Source of the DNA: Tieghemostelium lacteum
Taxonomy: Eukaryota > Evosea > Eumycetozoa > Dictyosteliales > Raperosteliaceae
DNA: 64,000 bases
Reading direction: 5' to 3'
NCBI GenBank assembly: GCA_001606155.1
Contig: LODT01000047.1
Location: 124,001-188,000, forward strand
The notes under the pieces were generated by a model, which was not told the origin of the DNA, did no database searches, and worked only from the letters and a program-made list of their open reading frames with translations. The position numbers and the translations under genes are program-made. Shown piece after piece: positions 9,679 through 20,846 of the stretch. The stretch's first letter is position 1. Each line of letters opens with the position of its first letter.

Positions 9679-11139
9679 TCATCTATGAAATGTAATTTTA
9701 ATATTATCATTGGTGGTTTTGATTAATTTTGGCTTAATGTTATAACATCGTCTTAAAAGAATAATTTCTTTTAGTCTTTGGTTATTGTCAAGTATATCGT
9801 TTAGATGTTTAGCACGTAAATAGTCCATAACAAGACCTAATGTTTTGATAGATGGACTGAGATTATTAATTAATACTTTAAAATCATGAATAAAACCTTT
9901 TGGAGGTTTTTTATTACATCTACCCCAACAACTGTTATCGTTATTACAAATTGATAAATTGGTGAGTGTTTTGTGATTCATCAGTAAATGTTGGCATTTA
10001 TCCCAAAGATCTTGAGAGAACTCTTCATTTGGTTTAATATACCCATCATCATAATAGAATGGACAAAATAGTGAATCAAATGTACCATCTAATTCTTCAT
10101 CCTCGTCTAATTCATCATAGTATTTTTCTGAGAATCTTCTGTATTCTATTCTCTCTAAATCAATATTTTCATTAGGATCTTCTTCAACTTCATCTTCAAT
10201 ATCAAAGTGGTGACTATTAGCATATGAATCATAACTCTTGTAGAATGAATAAATTTGGTGAAATTGTAAATCTACATGAAGAGTATGAATATTTGGTGAT
10301 TGAAGTAATCTGTAGAATGTAAATAATGATATTGGTGTATCAATAATTTTTACAGATTCATATCGTGAATTGTGTTTAGATATACTATGACACATTGTAA
10401 AATGAGGGTATTCTGATGCAGTGTGCGAGGCAGGCTGTAGAACCAAATCAATAGGATCCAATATGATTACAGCATTTCTAAAATCAGAAAAATCAATATG
10501 ATCTCCCAAATCAGTTTCAATTCGCATATCAAATTCAAGTACCAGAGATTTAGTTTCAAAGTTTTTATGTAACATTTCATTGTTATTTTGAACGTTCCAA
10601 AAAGCCTTTTCTTCGCAGCCAGTCGTAATATCAAAATGATATTGAACATTGGGAATTTGAATTTGGTTGAGTAAATTCAATGAATCCCATCGAATACATG
10701 AATTATCTTCGTATCCATCAAAGACTACTAATATACATTCAATTGATAGGATATTGCCTTTATCTTTGTATTCTGAAATTGCATCAACAAATGATTTAAT
10801 GTTTACAAGTTCAAATTTCAAGTGTTTAACATTTTCAAAATTGGAGTAAAATCTAAATCTGTTGTTACTATTGATTAGATTGAATTCACATGGGTTATGT
10901 GACTGTGCAAATTTAGATTTTTCCATATCAACAATCATTGTACAAGCCACCTGTTTTTTCAAAATTTCAAACCATTCCCAACAAACCAATGAATATTTCA
11001 TTGCCCATTTGACAATTGGAAGATGTGACTTTGAAGAATCAATTAAACCCAATTCTTTTGATAATATCATTAATATAGATTTCTCTAAAAATAATGATAA
11101 CTTTACAATCCTAGTCTCTTCTTTAACTTCGTTGTCCAT
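9679..11139 (-). CDS. F-box/leucine-rich dictyostelid protein with acidic insert
   Basis: A 486-residue single-exon protein. The N-terminus has a divergent F-box-like helical part (SILMILSKELGL...MKYSLVCWEWFEILKKQ). Leucine-rich segments follow (VKHLKFELVNI, IHTLHVDLQFH, LTNLSICNND, IKTLGLVMDYL, LKEIILLRRC). A very acidic insert lies around residues 295-345 (EDEVEEDPNE, DELDEDEEL). A role as a substrate adaptor is inferred from the fold only. Its ATG at 11139 lies just 29 bp from the target-site repeat of the piggyBac insertion, so the transposon sits directly in its promoter. Confidence 0.72.
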   Translation of the reverse strand: MDNEVKEETRIVKLSLFLEKSILMILSKELGLIDSSKSHLPIVKWAMKYSLVCWEWFEILKKQVACTMIVDMEKSKFAQSHNPCEFNLINSNNRFRFYSNFENVKHLKFELVNIKSFVDAISEYKDKGNILSIECILVVFDGYEDNSCIRWDSLNLLNQIQIPNVQYHFDITTGCEEKAFWNVQNNNEMLHKNFETKSLVLEFDMRIETDLGDHIDFSDFRNAVIILDPIDLVLQPASHTASEYPHFTMCHSISKHNSRYESVKIIDTPISLFTFYRLLQSPNIHTLHVDLQFHQIYSFYKSYDSYANSHHFDIEDEVEEDPNENIDLERIEYRRFSEKYYDELDEDEELDGTFDSLFCPFYYDDGYIKPNEEFSQDLWDKCQHLLMNHKTLTNLSICNNDNSCWGRCNKKPPKGFIHDFKVLINNLSPSIKTLGLVMDYLRAKHLNDILDNNQRLKEIILLRRCYNIKPKLIKTTNDNIKITFHR

Positions 11140-11168
11140 TTCTAGATTTCTTTTTTCAAAAAAGTCTT

Positions 11169-11172
11169 TTAA
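11169..11172. repeat. TTAA target-site duplication, left
   Basis: TTAA directly abuts the left transposon terminus CCCTTAAA. The matching copy lies at 13945-13948. TTAA duplication is the hallmark of piggyBac insertion. Confidence 0.85.
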
Positions 11173-11180
11173 CCCTTAAA
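11173..11180 (+). repeat. piggyBac left terminal inverted repeat
   Basis: CCCTTAAA directly follows the left TTAA. It is an exact inverse of TTTAAGGG at 13937-13944. A short CCC start next to TTAA is characteristic of the superfamily. Confidence 0.85.
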
Positions 11181-11426
11181 ATTTCAAATCGTGCAAAAAT
11201 TTTTGGTAGAAATTATTTCATCTTTTTCAAAACTGAAGAATTTCTTTTTCTTCTCATCTTTCTAATGTGGGAAATGTAAATGTATATCAAAACTCACCTA
11301 AAAAGAGAGGCCGTGAAGGTACTTATAATTATCTTTATTATTTTTATTGTAATATTCATAATAACATAAAATGTATGCGTTAAATTACCAAATAGCCAAA
11401 AGTTTTCTTTTAATGAAGACGATGAC

Positions 11427-13807
11427 ATGAGTGAAGAAACAGAGGAGGAGAAAGAAAATGAAGAGGAGGAGGACGATGTGGTAGATAGCGAGGAGCAGGG
11501 AGATGAAATGGAGGATGTTGAAGAGCAAAATATTGAAGAGGAAACTGATGAAGATGAAGAGCAAAGACCCAGAAAAAGATATAAAAAAAATAACAGTAAA
11601 ACAACTCCCAAGAAACCTGGTAGACCCTCTAAAACAAATAAAACATCAAAAACATCTAAATCACCATCTAAATCACCATCTAAATCACCCAACAGTTCTA
11701 AAACAAAAAGTGATAGTAATAATATTACAACTATTTTATATTATAATACCATAGATGATTCGATTGATATTTCATATCCTCCTACTGATGAGCACGATGT
11801 AGAATTAGAATTGTCCTTCACACTCCCACCAACATCGATATCCATTTTGATCAACTATCAAACCAAGAAACTAGAAGAGTTGAGGATGATGATGATGATA
11901 ATGATCATCATCTAAACAGAGATAAAGATGGAGAATCTTCATTACCTCATGTCTTCTCAAATGCAGAAGAGAAAGAGATCGAAAATGAGTATAATTACAC
12001 CAATATCAAAGAATTTATTAAACCAAGTTTTCACTCATTTATTTCAAAAGAAAATGAATGGAATCCACATCACCATCCTTATTCAATGAAAAATCCTAAT
12101 TCTGGGTTAAAAAACATTCCAGATGGAACCAACCTACCTATCCATTTCTTCAAGCTCATTTTTTCCGAACTAATTGAGGACCTACACCAAAGTACCAATA
12201 GATACGTTGAGAAAATGGGCCAAATGTATCAAAATCAATCATCTGTACCCTGGATACTCAGTAAAAAAGAAAATATAACCGTCAGTGATATAGAAAAATA
12301 TTTGGCTATATTTTTTGTATTTGGTTTGTATAGAGTACCGAATATTACTGACCATTGGAACCCAACCGATCATTTTTTAAAATCATTGCATCCAGTTTTC
12401 CCATATCACACATGGAAATATATTCATAGAGTGATACATACCAGAGGATTTTGTGGGGATACCCAACATCAATCCCAAGAGACGAGCAACCCCACTAGTG
12501 TTTCAACTCCCTGTAGTATCACTACTCTATTGAAACATTCAACCAACACTCAACAAAAAATTAATGACCTATCATGGTTAATTAATCATGCCAATACTAT
12601 CATTAAACAATATTATAATCCTATGCTGGTTTTTTCTTTAGATGATGATCTATATAAATGGACAGGAAGAGTTGGAGGAAAGAAATATTTACCTGCAAAG
12701 GCAGATAGCATTGGAAATATTTTGTGGAAACTTGCAGATGAAAACAAATATATATACATTTTGAAGTAGAGAATATTGTAAAGAGACAAATGAAAGAGGG
12801 GATATTAAACCAAGAAATATTAAAAAGGGTCGAGGCAGCTGTGCCAGAAGGACCATTTTGTTTCGTAATAGATGCAGGAATATTGGGATCATTCGAAAAT
12901 GCGAAGTATCTAGATTCCAAAGATCGATTTTATATCATATCTGTTTCCTCCACTAGAATTAAAAATACTCTTGACAAAGTCCTTGATAACCCATCAAGCA
13001 AAAAACCATCAGATAGAGTGGCCAATTTGTATACCTGTGGCACTCTTGTACTTGAATCAAATAACGACACTGATAATGAAATTACAACTACATCCACCAC
13101 TTCCATCACAACAACCAGTTCAAACAACGCAACAATAACTACGACTACAACTACAACAACTACTAATGCTAACAGAAAAAAGAAAATGGTAGCCATTGCA
13201 TGGAAAGCTAAAAAAGATAAGATTGTATATTTTTATACAAATATATCCCCTTGTAAACTCAGGAGTAAACAAATATTATCCAAGAATTGCAGGAGTGTAC
13301 ATCTATACCCAAAATTATGTTGATGTTTCCAAAATGATTGTTAACAGACACAGAAATATCCATCGAGCTAGACTCTTTTGGAGATCTATTTTTAATGATA
13401 TTTTGAATGTATTATTATTTGACTCCTTTATTTTATATTGTTTACAATGCCAAGTAGGGGGTGTCAAGAGTTTATCTTATCGAGATTACATAATTAGTAT
13501 TGTCACTGAGGTATTATCTCTGAAAAATCCCCACAGTGCATCCCAAATCGTAATTCCATGTTTAAGCAAAAAAGGAACTAGACAAATTTGCAAGTATCAA
13601 AATTGTGAAATTATAGGAAACTTTACTAAAAATGGAATAAATACTAAATGTGATTGTTGTGGTATAGCTTTACACCCAGTATGTTCTATTCCCTATCACG
13701 ACCCACAATTTTCTGTTAAATCAAGTTATATACCTCAAGAAAAGAAAAAGAATGAACCAAATCCTGATAATAACATTAACAATGATAATAATAGCCTAAA
13801 TAATTAA
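11427..13807 (+). pseudogene. piggyBac transposase, frame-broken
   Basis: The ATG at 11427 opens an acidic region (E/D-rich) followed by a basic, Lys/Pro/Ser-rich stretch. The frame then changes near 11.79-11.88 kb, near 12.75 kb and near 13.24 kb. An intron could explain the first change but not obviously the others. Recognisable parts in order are the piggyBac N-terminal helical region from about 12.1 kb, the first catalytic Asp block in VFSLDDDLYKWTGR (12.63 kb), the second in CFVIDAGILGSFENAKYL (12.86 kb), the third in AGVYIYTQNYVDVSKM (13.29 kb), and a C-terminal zinc-binding domain with CKYQNC and CDCCGIALHPVC (13.59-13.69 kb). All three aspartates appear to be kept. The Thr-rich insert near 13.1 kb is a low-complexity expansion. 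Confidence 0.85.
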
Positions 13808-13936
13808 ATTAAAATAAACTAGTTTTCTTAGGTTTTGGTTAAACATACATTTTATTGACCTTTTTTCATTATGAGACTACATTTTTGTAAAAAAATCATG
13901 CATTTTTGTGCGTTTCGACACTTAACCTCCCGACAC

Positions 13937-13948
13937 TTTAAGGGTTAA
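13937..13948 (-). repeat. piggyBac right terminal repeat plus TTAA duplication
   Basis: TTTAAGGG at 13937-13944 mirrors the left end and is followed by TTAA at 13945-13948, the second copy of the target duplication. Confidence 0.85.
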
Positions 13949-14095
13949 TCAACATTAATTTGAAACTTTTAGTTACTTTAAGCAATTTTTTGTTTTTGAA
14001 AGAAAAATTTGTATTTTTTTTTTATTTTTTTTTGTAGATCTCGACGATTTAATTGATAGTTCAAATCACTTTATTCAATTACAACAACATACTCT

Positions 14096-15010
14096 ATGTC
14101 ACATACATTACTTAGATCTCCTGAAATTGAAATATTAGAAATCAAAAATGACAGTATAACATTTATATTATCAAATACAGATATTAGTGTAGCAAATTCA
14201 TTACGTAGAGTAATGATAGCAGAGGTACCAACCATGTGTATTGATTTGGTTGAATTTGAGTCCAACAATTCAGTATTATGTGATGAATTTATAGCACATA
14301 GGTTAGGATTAATACCACTGACTAGTGACAAAGTAGACAGATTCAATTATACTAGAGACTGTGATTGTTCAGAACGTTGCGAACAATGTTCAGTTGAGTT
14401 TAGATTGAATGTAAAATGTACAGATGACAGACCACGTGATGTCACATCTCTAGATTTACAGTCACAAAATGATCTAGTCGTACCAGTAACTGGTAGTACT
14501 AGTTCATCATCAGCAGATAAGGAACAGGTTATACCTATTGTAAAATTAAGAAAAGGTCAAGAACTTAAATTGCGTGCCATCGCCAAAAAGGGTGTTGGTA
14601 AAGAACATGCAAAATGGTCACCATCATGTGTGGCAACTTATCAGTATCAACCAATAATCAATATCAATCAAAATAGAATGGACGAATTAAATGAGCAACA
14701 AAAGAGGGAATTTGTAGATTCGTGTCCTACTAAAGTATACTCTTTTCTACCTCATCAACCTCTGAGAAATCAGGTTTCTATTGAAGAAATAACAAGATGT
14801 ATGTTTTGTATGGAGTGTAAAAAGAAAGCTGATAGCATGGGTAAACCTGATTTGGTATCTATCGAACAGAAACTAGATAAATTTATATTCACTGTCGAAA
14901 CTTCTGGTTCTCTTAGACCAGAGGAAATTGTATTAAATGCCATTCAAATTATCAAAAGAAAATTAACTGATCTTCAAACTCATGTTCAAAATCTTAGTGG
15001 CAATATGTAA
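14096..15010 (+). CDS. rpb3: RNA polymerase II subunit RPB3
   Basis: A 304-residue single-exon protein that matches RPB3 along its length. It has the RpoA/RPB3-type dimerisation motif (ISVANSLRRVMIAEVPTMCID) in the first 50 residues, then DEFIAHRLGLIPL. A cysteine cluster follows (CDCSERCEQC, residues 84-93), matching the RPB3 zinc loop. RPB3 pairs with RPB11 to start assembly of Pol II in the way the alpha dimer does in bacteria. The C-terminal helix (EEIVLNAIQIIKRKLTDLQ) is the second half of the dimer interface. A second CxxC-like pair (CMFCMECKKK) near residue 240 is unusual and may be lineage specific. The promoter side has lost its original neighbour because of the transposon inserted 147 bp upstream. 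Confidence 0.96.
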   Translation: MSHTLLRSPEIEILEIKNDSITFILSNTDISVANSLRRVMIAEVPTMCIDLVEFESNNSVLCDEFIAHRLGLIPLTSDKVDRFNYTRDCDCSERCEQCSVEFRLNVKCTDDRPRDVTSLDLQSQNDLVVPVTGSTSSSSADKEQVIPIVKLRKGQELKLRAIAKKGVGKEHAKWSPSCVATYQYQPIININQNRMDELNEQQKREFVDSCPTKVYSFLPHQPLRNQVSIEEITRCMFCMECKKKADSMGKPDLVSIEQKLDKFIFTVETSGSLRPEEIVLNAIQIIKRKLTDLQTHVQNLSGNM

Positions 15011-15133
15011 AAAAAAAAAACAACAAACAAATAACCTAATATATCCACAATCCCCCAAACTCTCCCACTCCTTAATAACTCAATAAAAAACTTTACATAA
15101 AAAAAATTAAAAACTGACCATCAACCCCCTCTA

Positions 15134-15151
15134 ATCCACACTAATGTGGAT
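15134..15151. repeat. Short perfect hairpin downstream of RPB3
   Basis: ATCCACA-CTAA-TGTGGAT makes a 7-bp stem with a 4-base loop. It lies 123 bp after the RPB3 stop and about 170 bp before the amidotransferase start. It could be an RNA hairpin or a symmetrical protein site; its role is unknown. Confidence 0.4.
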
Positions 15152-15317
15152 GTAAAAAACAACAGATCGTTGATTAGTTTAATTTTTTTTTTTTTTTTCA
15201 TTTGTCATTCTAGAAACTTTATAAATCTAATCTATTATATATTATTTATTTATTCACTACGTTAGAGTTATTTATTTTATTTCTCTTCTCTCACATTCAC
15301 ATATTCTAGTTATCAAA

Positions 15318-16210
15318 ATGAAAATTGCAATAGGTAAATACAATTGTTTTAGGTATTTGGAGAATTGGAAATATTAACAATTGTATTTATATAACAAGTT
15401 GTAACTGATAATGGATTGGAAACTAAAGGACCATTCTTTGATTTATACAGTGATTTTGCAAAACAATATCAAAAAGATAGTAATGTTACTACACATAGAT
15501 TCGATGTCATTAAATTACAGTGGCCTAATGATCCAAGAGAATTTGATGGTTTTATAATTACAGGATCTGCATTTTCTGCCTATGAAAAATTAGATTGGAT
15601 TGATTTTCTTAAAGAGAAAATTAGAGAATTAGATCATCTTGAAATTAAGATGCTTGGTATATGTTTTGGTCACCAAATTATAGCTGAAGCTTTAAATACA
15701 GTTAAAGATACACATATAGTTCAAAAGAATCCAAAAGGTTGGGAATTAGGTCAGGTTTCATTTAATTTATCGGAGCATGCTACCAAAGCACTTCACCATA
15801 TACAAGGCAATAGAAATAATAATAGTAGTAGTAATACTGCAAATTCTGTGGAAAATGGTGCTTCTTCACCAGAAATTGTAACACACCAACAACCAAAGAA
15901 TATTTTATCAATCTACCAGATACATCAGGACATTGTTACTAGATTACCATCAAGTGATATATTGAATTTGGGTGGTAGTGATCAATGTTCAATTCAGGGA
16001 ATGTTAAAACCTTCCAAGAACAAAGTAGGTGGTTACCACATTCTCACTTTTCAAGGTCACCCAGAATTCACAAGAGAGTTTGTGAGCACACTTATCAGTC
16101 AGGTTGAAAGTATAGATGAACAATTAAGATCAAAATCTCTTTCATCACTCACTGATGTAACAGACCAACAATGGTGTTCTACATTGTCTTATAACTTTTT
16201 TAAAAACTAA
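15318..16210 (+). CDS. Class I glutamine amidotransferase-like protein (2 exons)
   Basis: Exon 1 (15318-15333) encodes only MKIAI plus one base. A 65-bp intron (15334-15398, GTAAAT...AAG) follows, then exon 2 to 16210, giving 275 residues. The join yields MKIAIVVTDNGLETKGPF, the expected first strand of the GATase1 fold. Catalytic cysteine is in MLGICFGHQIIAEAL (nucleophile elbow, near residue 100). The histidine/glutamate pair lies in TFQGHPEFTRE. The layout is that of stand-alone GMP-synthase-like amidotransferases (yeast YLR126C type; plant gamma-glutamyl peptidases are relatives). These enzymes cleave glutamine or gamma-glutamyl bonds. The actual substrate cannot be told. An Asn/Ser-rich insert splits the domain after residue 140. 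Confidence 0.88.
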
Positions 16211-16294
16211 ATGGAATTGACAATCTACTACTATATACGCAAATACACACTTATAATATACAATAATAGATTATATAAATCTAAATGTAAATAT

Positions 16295-16731
16295 TTATTT
16301 CACTTGTGGAATCACATTAAATTTTGAAATTTCTAGTAGTTTAATTAATAACTGGTGATGTAGAAATTGTGGTAAATCTTCTTTACAATATTCAATTGTA
16401 TTTTGATGTTGAAATATCCATTTTATATCTTGATTTGGTATTATTGTATCATCATCATTATTATCATAATTTTGATACTTTAATTTCTTTTCCTTTTTTC
16501 TCTTCTTTTCTTTTTTCTTTCTTTTTTTAGACTTATTATCATTATCTGAATCACTACTACTCTCGATTAAATCAAAAGTATTACTAGATATCTCTATTCT
16601 CTTGAATGTCAAATTTAATTCTTTAAATTCACACTCAATTTCAGGTAAACTGTATTCATTAATTTTGATTTTTAAATTAATATAATACTTGAATGTTTCA
16701 TATAATATAAATTTAATTAAAATATCTTTCC

Positions 16732-16762
<31 letters not shown>

Positions 16763-17815
16763 ATTATTATTATTATTATTATTAATTTCTTTTATATGTT
16801 GTTGTAATTGTTGGAAAGATAACTTATAATCTTTTAAATGTGAAATTAACTTTTCTTTAAATTGAATATCTATGGTCTCAGAGGACTTTAATATTGGGTT
16901 AACCAAAGAAATTAAGTGATTAGGTAATAGTGTATTGTATACTAATACATCATTTATATTAGTTAGATCTATATTGGATATAAATGTATTTTCAAGAGTA
17001 TTACTATCACCTACTTGATTCTTAAAAAAAGATAGTAACTCCTTGTCGGATGGGGTACCATAAAATCTCAATATGATACTTGTGATTTTGTCCCATTTAT
17101 TTGAATTATTTAATAATGATAGAGTTCTATAGAGTGATTCTTCAAAATCTTTATAGAGATCTTTTCTATTACTATCAAACAAAAGTGATAATAGTAAATC
17201 TTCAAATTGTTTACTATCCAATCTAAGGAAATGTGATGAATTGTTGGTTATACTTTCTAATAGATATGTAGAATTCCAAAAATCACTTTGATATCTTATA
17301 TAATTTTTAATAGTTTCTTCTATATTTAACTGTAAGAATAAATGTCGTTTTAGTACCACTACACTAGGTGGGTACTTGATTGCACTATTCCAAACTAAAT
17401 CATTCCAGACTCTACTACTATCCTCTTTGAATAGATACCTTTCTAGTGCCAATGATCCATACTGATTTATGCCATCATATTTAAACTGATCAAACCAACA
17501 TTTTACTAATGCAATCCTAATATCATTACCATTTGTAGAAAAAAAACTATTCCTTAGCCATTCCCCAAAATGACCTTCAAAACTATCTACAATGATACCA
17601 AGTATTACTTTAGATTCTTCTTTTGAGTCAATTAATATATTTACTAAATCTCTTTTCAGTGAATTTTCTTTATGATACCATAATATCTTGTTAAATTGTA
17701 TCATAAATAACTTTACATTTGCAATTCTATTGAATTTAAGTAAAGTAGATTCTAATCTAATCTTTAATTGGCTATCTAAATTATCAATCAGATATTTCTT
17801 AATTTCATTTTCCAT
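16295..17815 (-). CDS. Conserved-looking helical protein, function unknown
   Basis: A 506-residue single-exon protein, almost entirely predicted helix and rich in L, N, K and S. It has a poly-Asn tract around residues 345-362 and a strongly basic nuclear-localisation-like run (KSKKRKKKEKKRKKEK) near residue 430. I do not recognise the family with confidence. Some blocks (NQYGSLALERYLFKED, VVVLKRHLFLQL, RLDSKQFEDLLLSLLF) line up loosely by eye with the middle of the negative elongation factor subunit NELF-B, which would fit a nuclear protein. This is a weak guess that needs a profile search. The 3' end lies only 84 bp from the convergent amidotransferase gene. Confidence 0.6.
16732..16785. repeat. 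ATT trinucleotide repeat coding for poly-Asn
   Basis: A nearly pure run of (ATT)n, interrupted once by an A, encodes a poly-Asn tract on the minus strand inside the 16295-17815 gene. Such in-frame AAT/AAC expansions are a hallmark of dictyostelid genomes. Confidence 0.85.
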
Positions 17816-17892
17816 ATTGAAATCATTTCAAAAAATAGCATTAAAAAATTAAAAAAACTTGGATTTAATATATTAATTTTGGTTTATTAAGA

Positions 17893-19427
17893 TTAGTTTA
17901 GTGGATTTTTACCTTGAGTAGTTTCAATAATATCATATATGATCTGAATGAGAGAAACTACAATTACAGAGATTAAAATGATCCAAGTCAAAAGTCTGGA
18001 ATGTTTTTCTAATCTTTTTGGGTAGGGTTGAACAGTACTTGGTTGGCGTGGGTCATAGGCATTGGAAGGTGATTGGTTTGGATCTGTTGCCTTTAGATAT
18101 AGAACAAATGGAATTATAAAATTAACCAAAGAATTTAGAATTAGACTTGACCAATTTAGTAGATCAGCAAATACCTCTTTTTGACAAAAAACAAATGCCA
18201 CTAACCAAGGAGCAATTACACCCCAGAAATAAGATGCCTGCTTACCACATATATGTGTTAGATTATATCTAGTGGTAATCAAACAAATGGGTATACCAGG
18301 CATTATAACACCTAATGAGAATAGAAATGAAGCTACTCTTGTGACAGCGGGACTTGATAATTGACCCATTAGATTTAGTATATTGTCACTACCTAAACTT
18401 TGATAAGCCATAGCACCTAGTAATCCAATGACCAAATATCCAAACCATGAAAACAAACCACTGTACCATACAGCACGATTTACAGATACCTCATTCGTCT
18501 TCTCATTACACCAGCTAACAATAAACATTGGAAATGCCCAACTGAATACAAAAATACTAACTAGTTGATAATATGATTTACCAAATGCCGGTACTCTGTC
18601 AACTACTAATCCATTCATAAAGTATTGAACTATAAATTCTCCAATTAGAACAAACAAAAATATAAATGATATAGTCTGTACAATCTTTACATTGTCATTC
18701 AAGTTCATGATACTTGTTGGTATAGACATTGCACATATAATCAGATATCCTAATGATATACAAACTACACCAGTTGAATACAATTCATCGGCATCCAAAC
18801 ACTCGACAAATCTAAAACTTGGATGCATCTGTAATGCAAATGTTTTACCAAATATAAATATAAAAAATTGATCTAAAGACTATAATTTCAAAGGATATTA
18901 GTTAATATTGGAGTTTGGGGAGGTAGATGTAAAAAAACAAACCAACGTACTTGGGCGCATATAACAATCGAAGCTATATTATAAGCTTGTAGACACAAGT
19001 TATTTAGAATTTGAAATATGAAATAATATCGTTTACCAAAATAATAACGAACAGCACCACTGTATTCAATGTGTTTATCAAATTGTCTATTTCCAGGTAT
19101 TAAAGATACAGCTTCACATAGTAGAGTTGAAGCTAGACATGATACAATGAGAAATAAAGTTAATGATACCATAGTAAGTACCCAACCAGATTGTTGAAAT
19201 CCAATAGAAATGGATAATACTCCAGGTCCATAGATTTGATTGACTATAAATATAAATGATGCCCATTGTGATATAGTCTTCTCTCCTAATATACCACCTA
19301 GGTCTTTATTATTGGATATAGTTGATATCGAGGAATCTCCAGATTCTGCACTACTGTCATCCAACAATAATGGCATAATATCCTCTTCATCGTCGATCGA
19401 TGCATTAATTGATATAGGTGTATCCAT
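17893..19427 (-). CDS. Amino acid/auxin permease family transporter (2 exons)
   Basis: Minus-strand exon 1 is 19427-18951 and exon 2 is 18828-17893. The 122-bp intron 18829-18950 has a GTACGT donor and a TTACAG acceptor, both in phase 0, and the spliced protein has 470 residues. After an acidic cytosolic N-terminus the Aa_trans domain starts with WASFIFIVNQIYGPGVLSI, the usual first transmembrane helix with its Gly-Pro-Gly break. About eleven membrane segments follow. A short charged linker (DPNQSPSNAYDPRQPST) precedes the last one. Relatives (SLC36/SLC38, AVT) move neutral amino acids with protons or sodium, often at lysosome or vacuole membranes. Substrate is unknown. The gene is divergent from the gene at 20255. 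Confidence 0.88.
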
Positions 19428-20254
19428 TATATTTCGTACTTTAAAGTATTCAATTATTACTATTTACTTAAATTTTAATATTAAAAATCTGTTTTTATTG
19501 TATTATTATAAAATTATATGTTTCTCATTTATAACTAATAATAATAATAATAAAAGTCTGGTTTAATACTGATGATACTCTCTAAAATGAATGATGTACT
19601 TTTAAAATAGGTTGTTGGTGTTGATGTAAATTTTAGAAAAAATTTTAGAACCAATGGTTAAGTGGGTAGTGGAGGGTGTGGGGGTTGTGATCGAATAATT
19701 TTGGATATATTTAAAAGGTGTGAGGGAGATGTATTTCTATTCTTTAAAGTTCTAAGGAAAGTTATTATTTTTTTTTATCAACTAGCACAATAGCTACATT
19801 GACAAATAAATATATTTATAAATTAGTCAAATATCTAAATTTTCTATCTAATCTGAATTTATAATAATATGACTCTCTTATTATCTATTCTCTCTCTCTC
19901 TCTCTCTCTCTCTATAGAATTCCAAAACAAATAAATAATTTGATTTGAATAATTTCTGTTTTAGATAGTTTTTGTTGTTGTTTTATAACAAAAGGGTTAA
20001 CTGTGGGGTTGGTAATTTACAATTATAGTAAAAACTATCCACAGGTTTATATAATGAATATATATTGATATTTATAATAATTGTATTAGGTTTTTTCATA
20101 AAATAAACAAATCATATAATCAATTCACATTTAAAGATTATAACGAATTGAAACTTGTTGAACTCTCACTTCTGATATTTTTGAAAATTAAATAAAAAAA
20201 AATAAAATTTTAATTTACATTTTTTTTTTAAGTTTTCCATATCCAAACAGCTAA
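19428..20254. promoter_or_regulatory. Divergent promoter region with G-rich tract and TC repeat
   Basis: This stretch of about 830 bp lies between two divergent genes and has no coding signal. It holds a G/T-rich tract at 19670-19694 (GGTGTGGGGGTTGTG within it) that resembles G-boxes of dictyostelid developmental promoters, a (TC)n tract at 19889-19913, and long T and A runs next to the 20255 start. Roles are inferred. Confidence 0.35.
19889..19913. repeat. TC dinucleotide microsatellite
   Basis: A tract of about twelve uninterrupted TC units in the intergenic region upstream of both the transporter and the 20255 gene. Confidence 0.9.
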
Positions 20255-20846
20255 ATGTTAAAAAGAAAGAGAGATAATGTTGTAAATAGTGACTCTGTAT
20301 ATATAAACAATGTAAATAATAACAATAACAATAGTATGAATAATTCCGAATCAGAAGAAGAGTGTGATTCAGATGTTTTAAAAGCCCGAATAAAGAAATT
20401 AGAAATCAATAGGTAATTATAATGTGAAACTTTTCATTGCTACTCATTATAATACTCATACCTTTTTATTTTCATACAAATACAGCCCTACTACATCTTT
20501 TATTGATTTAAATCATTTTCACCAACAATTAATGTTTTCGAACCATAATACACAAGAACAATTGAACCAACAAATTCACAATACAAAAAACAATTATATT
20601 CAAACCACTAATGATATATATGGAATACATCATTCCCAACATCACCTTCAAAATAATAATAATAATAACAACAATAACAATATAGATACAGAATTTCAAC
20701 AACATCAACAAAAGTTTATAGGTATAGAAAATGAATCATATATGGACATTAACTATATTTTAAAAGTAGCACATTTAGAGAATCAAAAAAAAAGGTCAGA
20801 TATTGGATATCACGACAATAATATAAATATTAATAATAATAGTTAA
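20255..20846 (+). CDS. Small Asn/Gln-rich protein, likely nuclear (2 exons)
   Basis: Exons 20255-20412 and 20486-20846. The 73-bp intron 20413-20485 (GTAATT...ACAG) joins the frames at AG|C, giving 172 residues. The start MLKRKRDN carries a minimal basic nuclear-localisation motif. A serine/glutamate acidic patch (SESEEECDSD) and a basic helix (KARIKKLEIN) follow. The rest is Asn/Gln/His-rich with a poly-Asn tract. A short conserved-looking helix (MDINYILKVAHLENQKKRS) lies near the end. I do not recognise a domain. The composition resembles small transcriptional cofactors, but that is only an impression. Confidence 0.6.

Larger units (their letters stand above)
11173..13944 (+). mobile_element. 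piggyBac-type DNA transposon
   Basis: This 2,772-bp element is bounded by TTAA on both sides and by terminal inverted repeats CCCTTAAA (11173-11180) and TTTAAGGG (13937-13944). A weaker subterminal inverted likeness is also present: CGTGCAAAAAT on the left and ATTTTTGTGCG on the right. The inside encodes a DDE_Tnp_1_7 (piggyBac) transposase with an acidic N-terminus, all three catalytic aspartate regions and a C-terminal cysteine-rich domain. The reading frame changes at least three times, so the copy is probably dead unless some changes are sequencing errors. Perfect TSDs and TIRs suggest a fairly recent insertion. It lies between the divergent starts at 11139 and 14096; without it these starts would be separated by about 180 bp. 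Confidence 0.9.

Noticed and set aside
11294-11692. Minus-strand serine-rich frame opposite the transposase N-terminus
   Set aside because: It is the antisense of the Glu/Asp-rich stretch; GAA/GAG repeats always give such Ser/Phe-rich shadows.
12930-13196. Minus-strand open frame rich in valine
   Set aside because: It is the antisense of the Thr-rich low-complexity part of the transposase and has no natural start.
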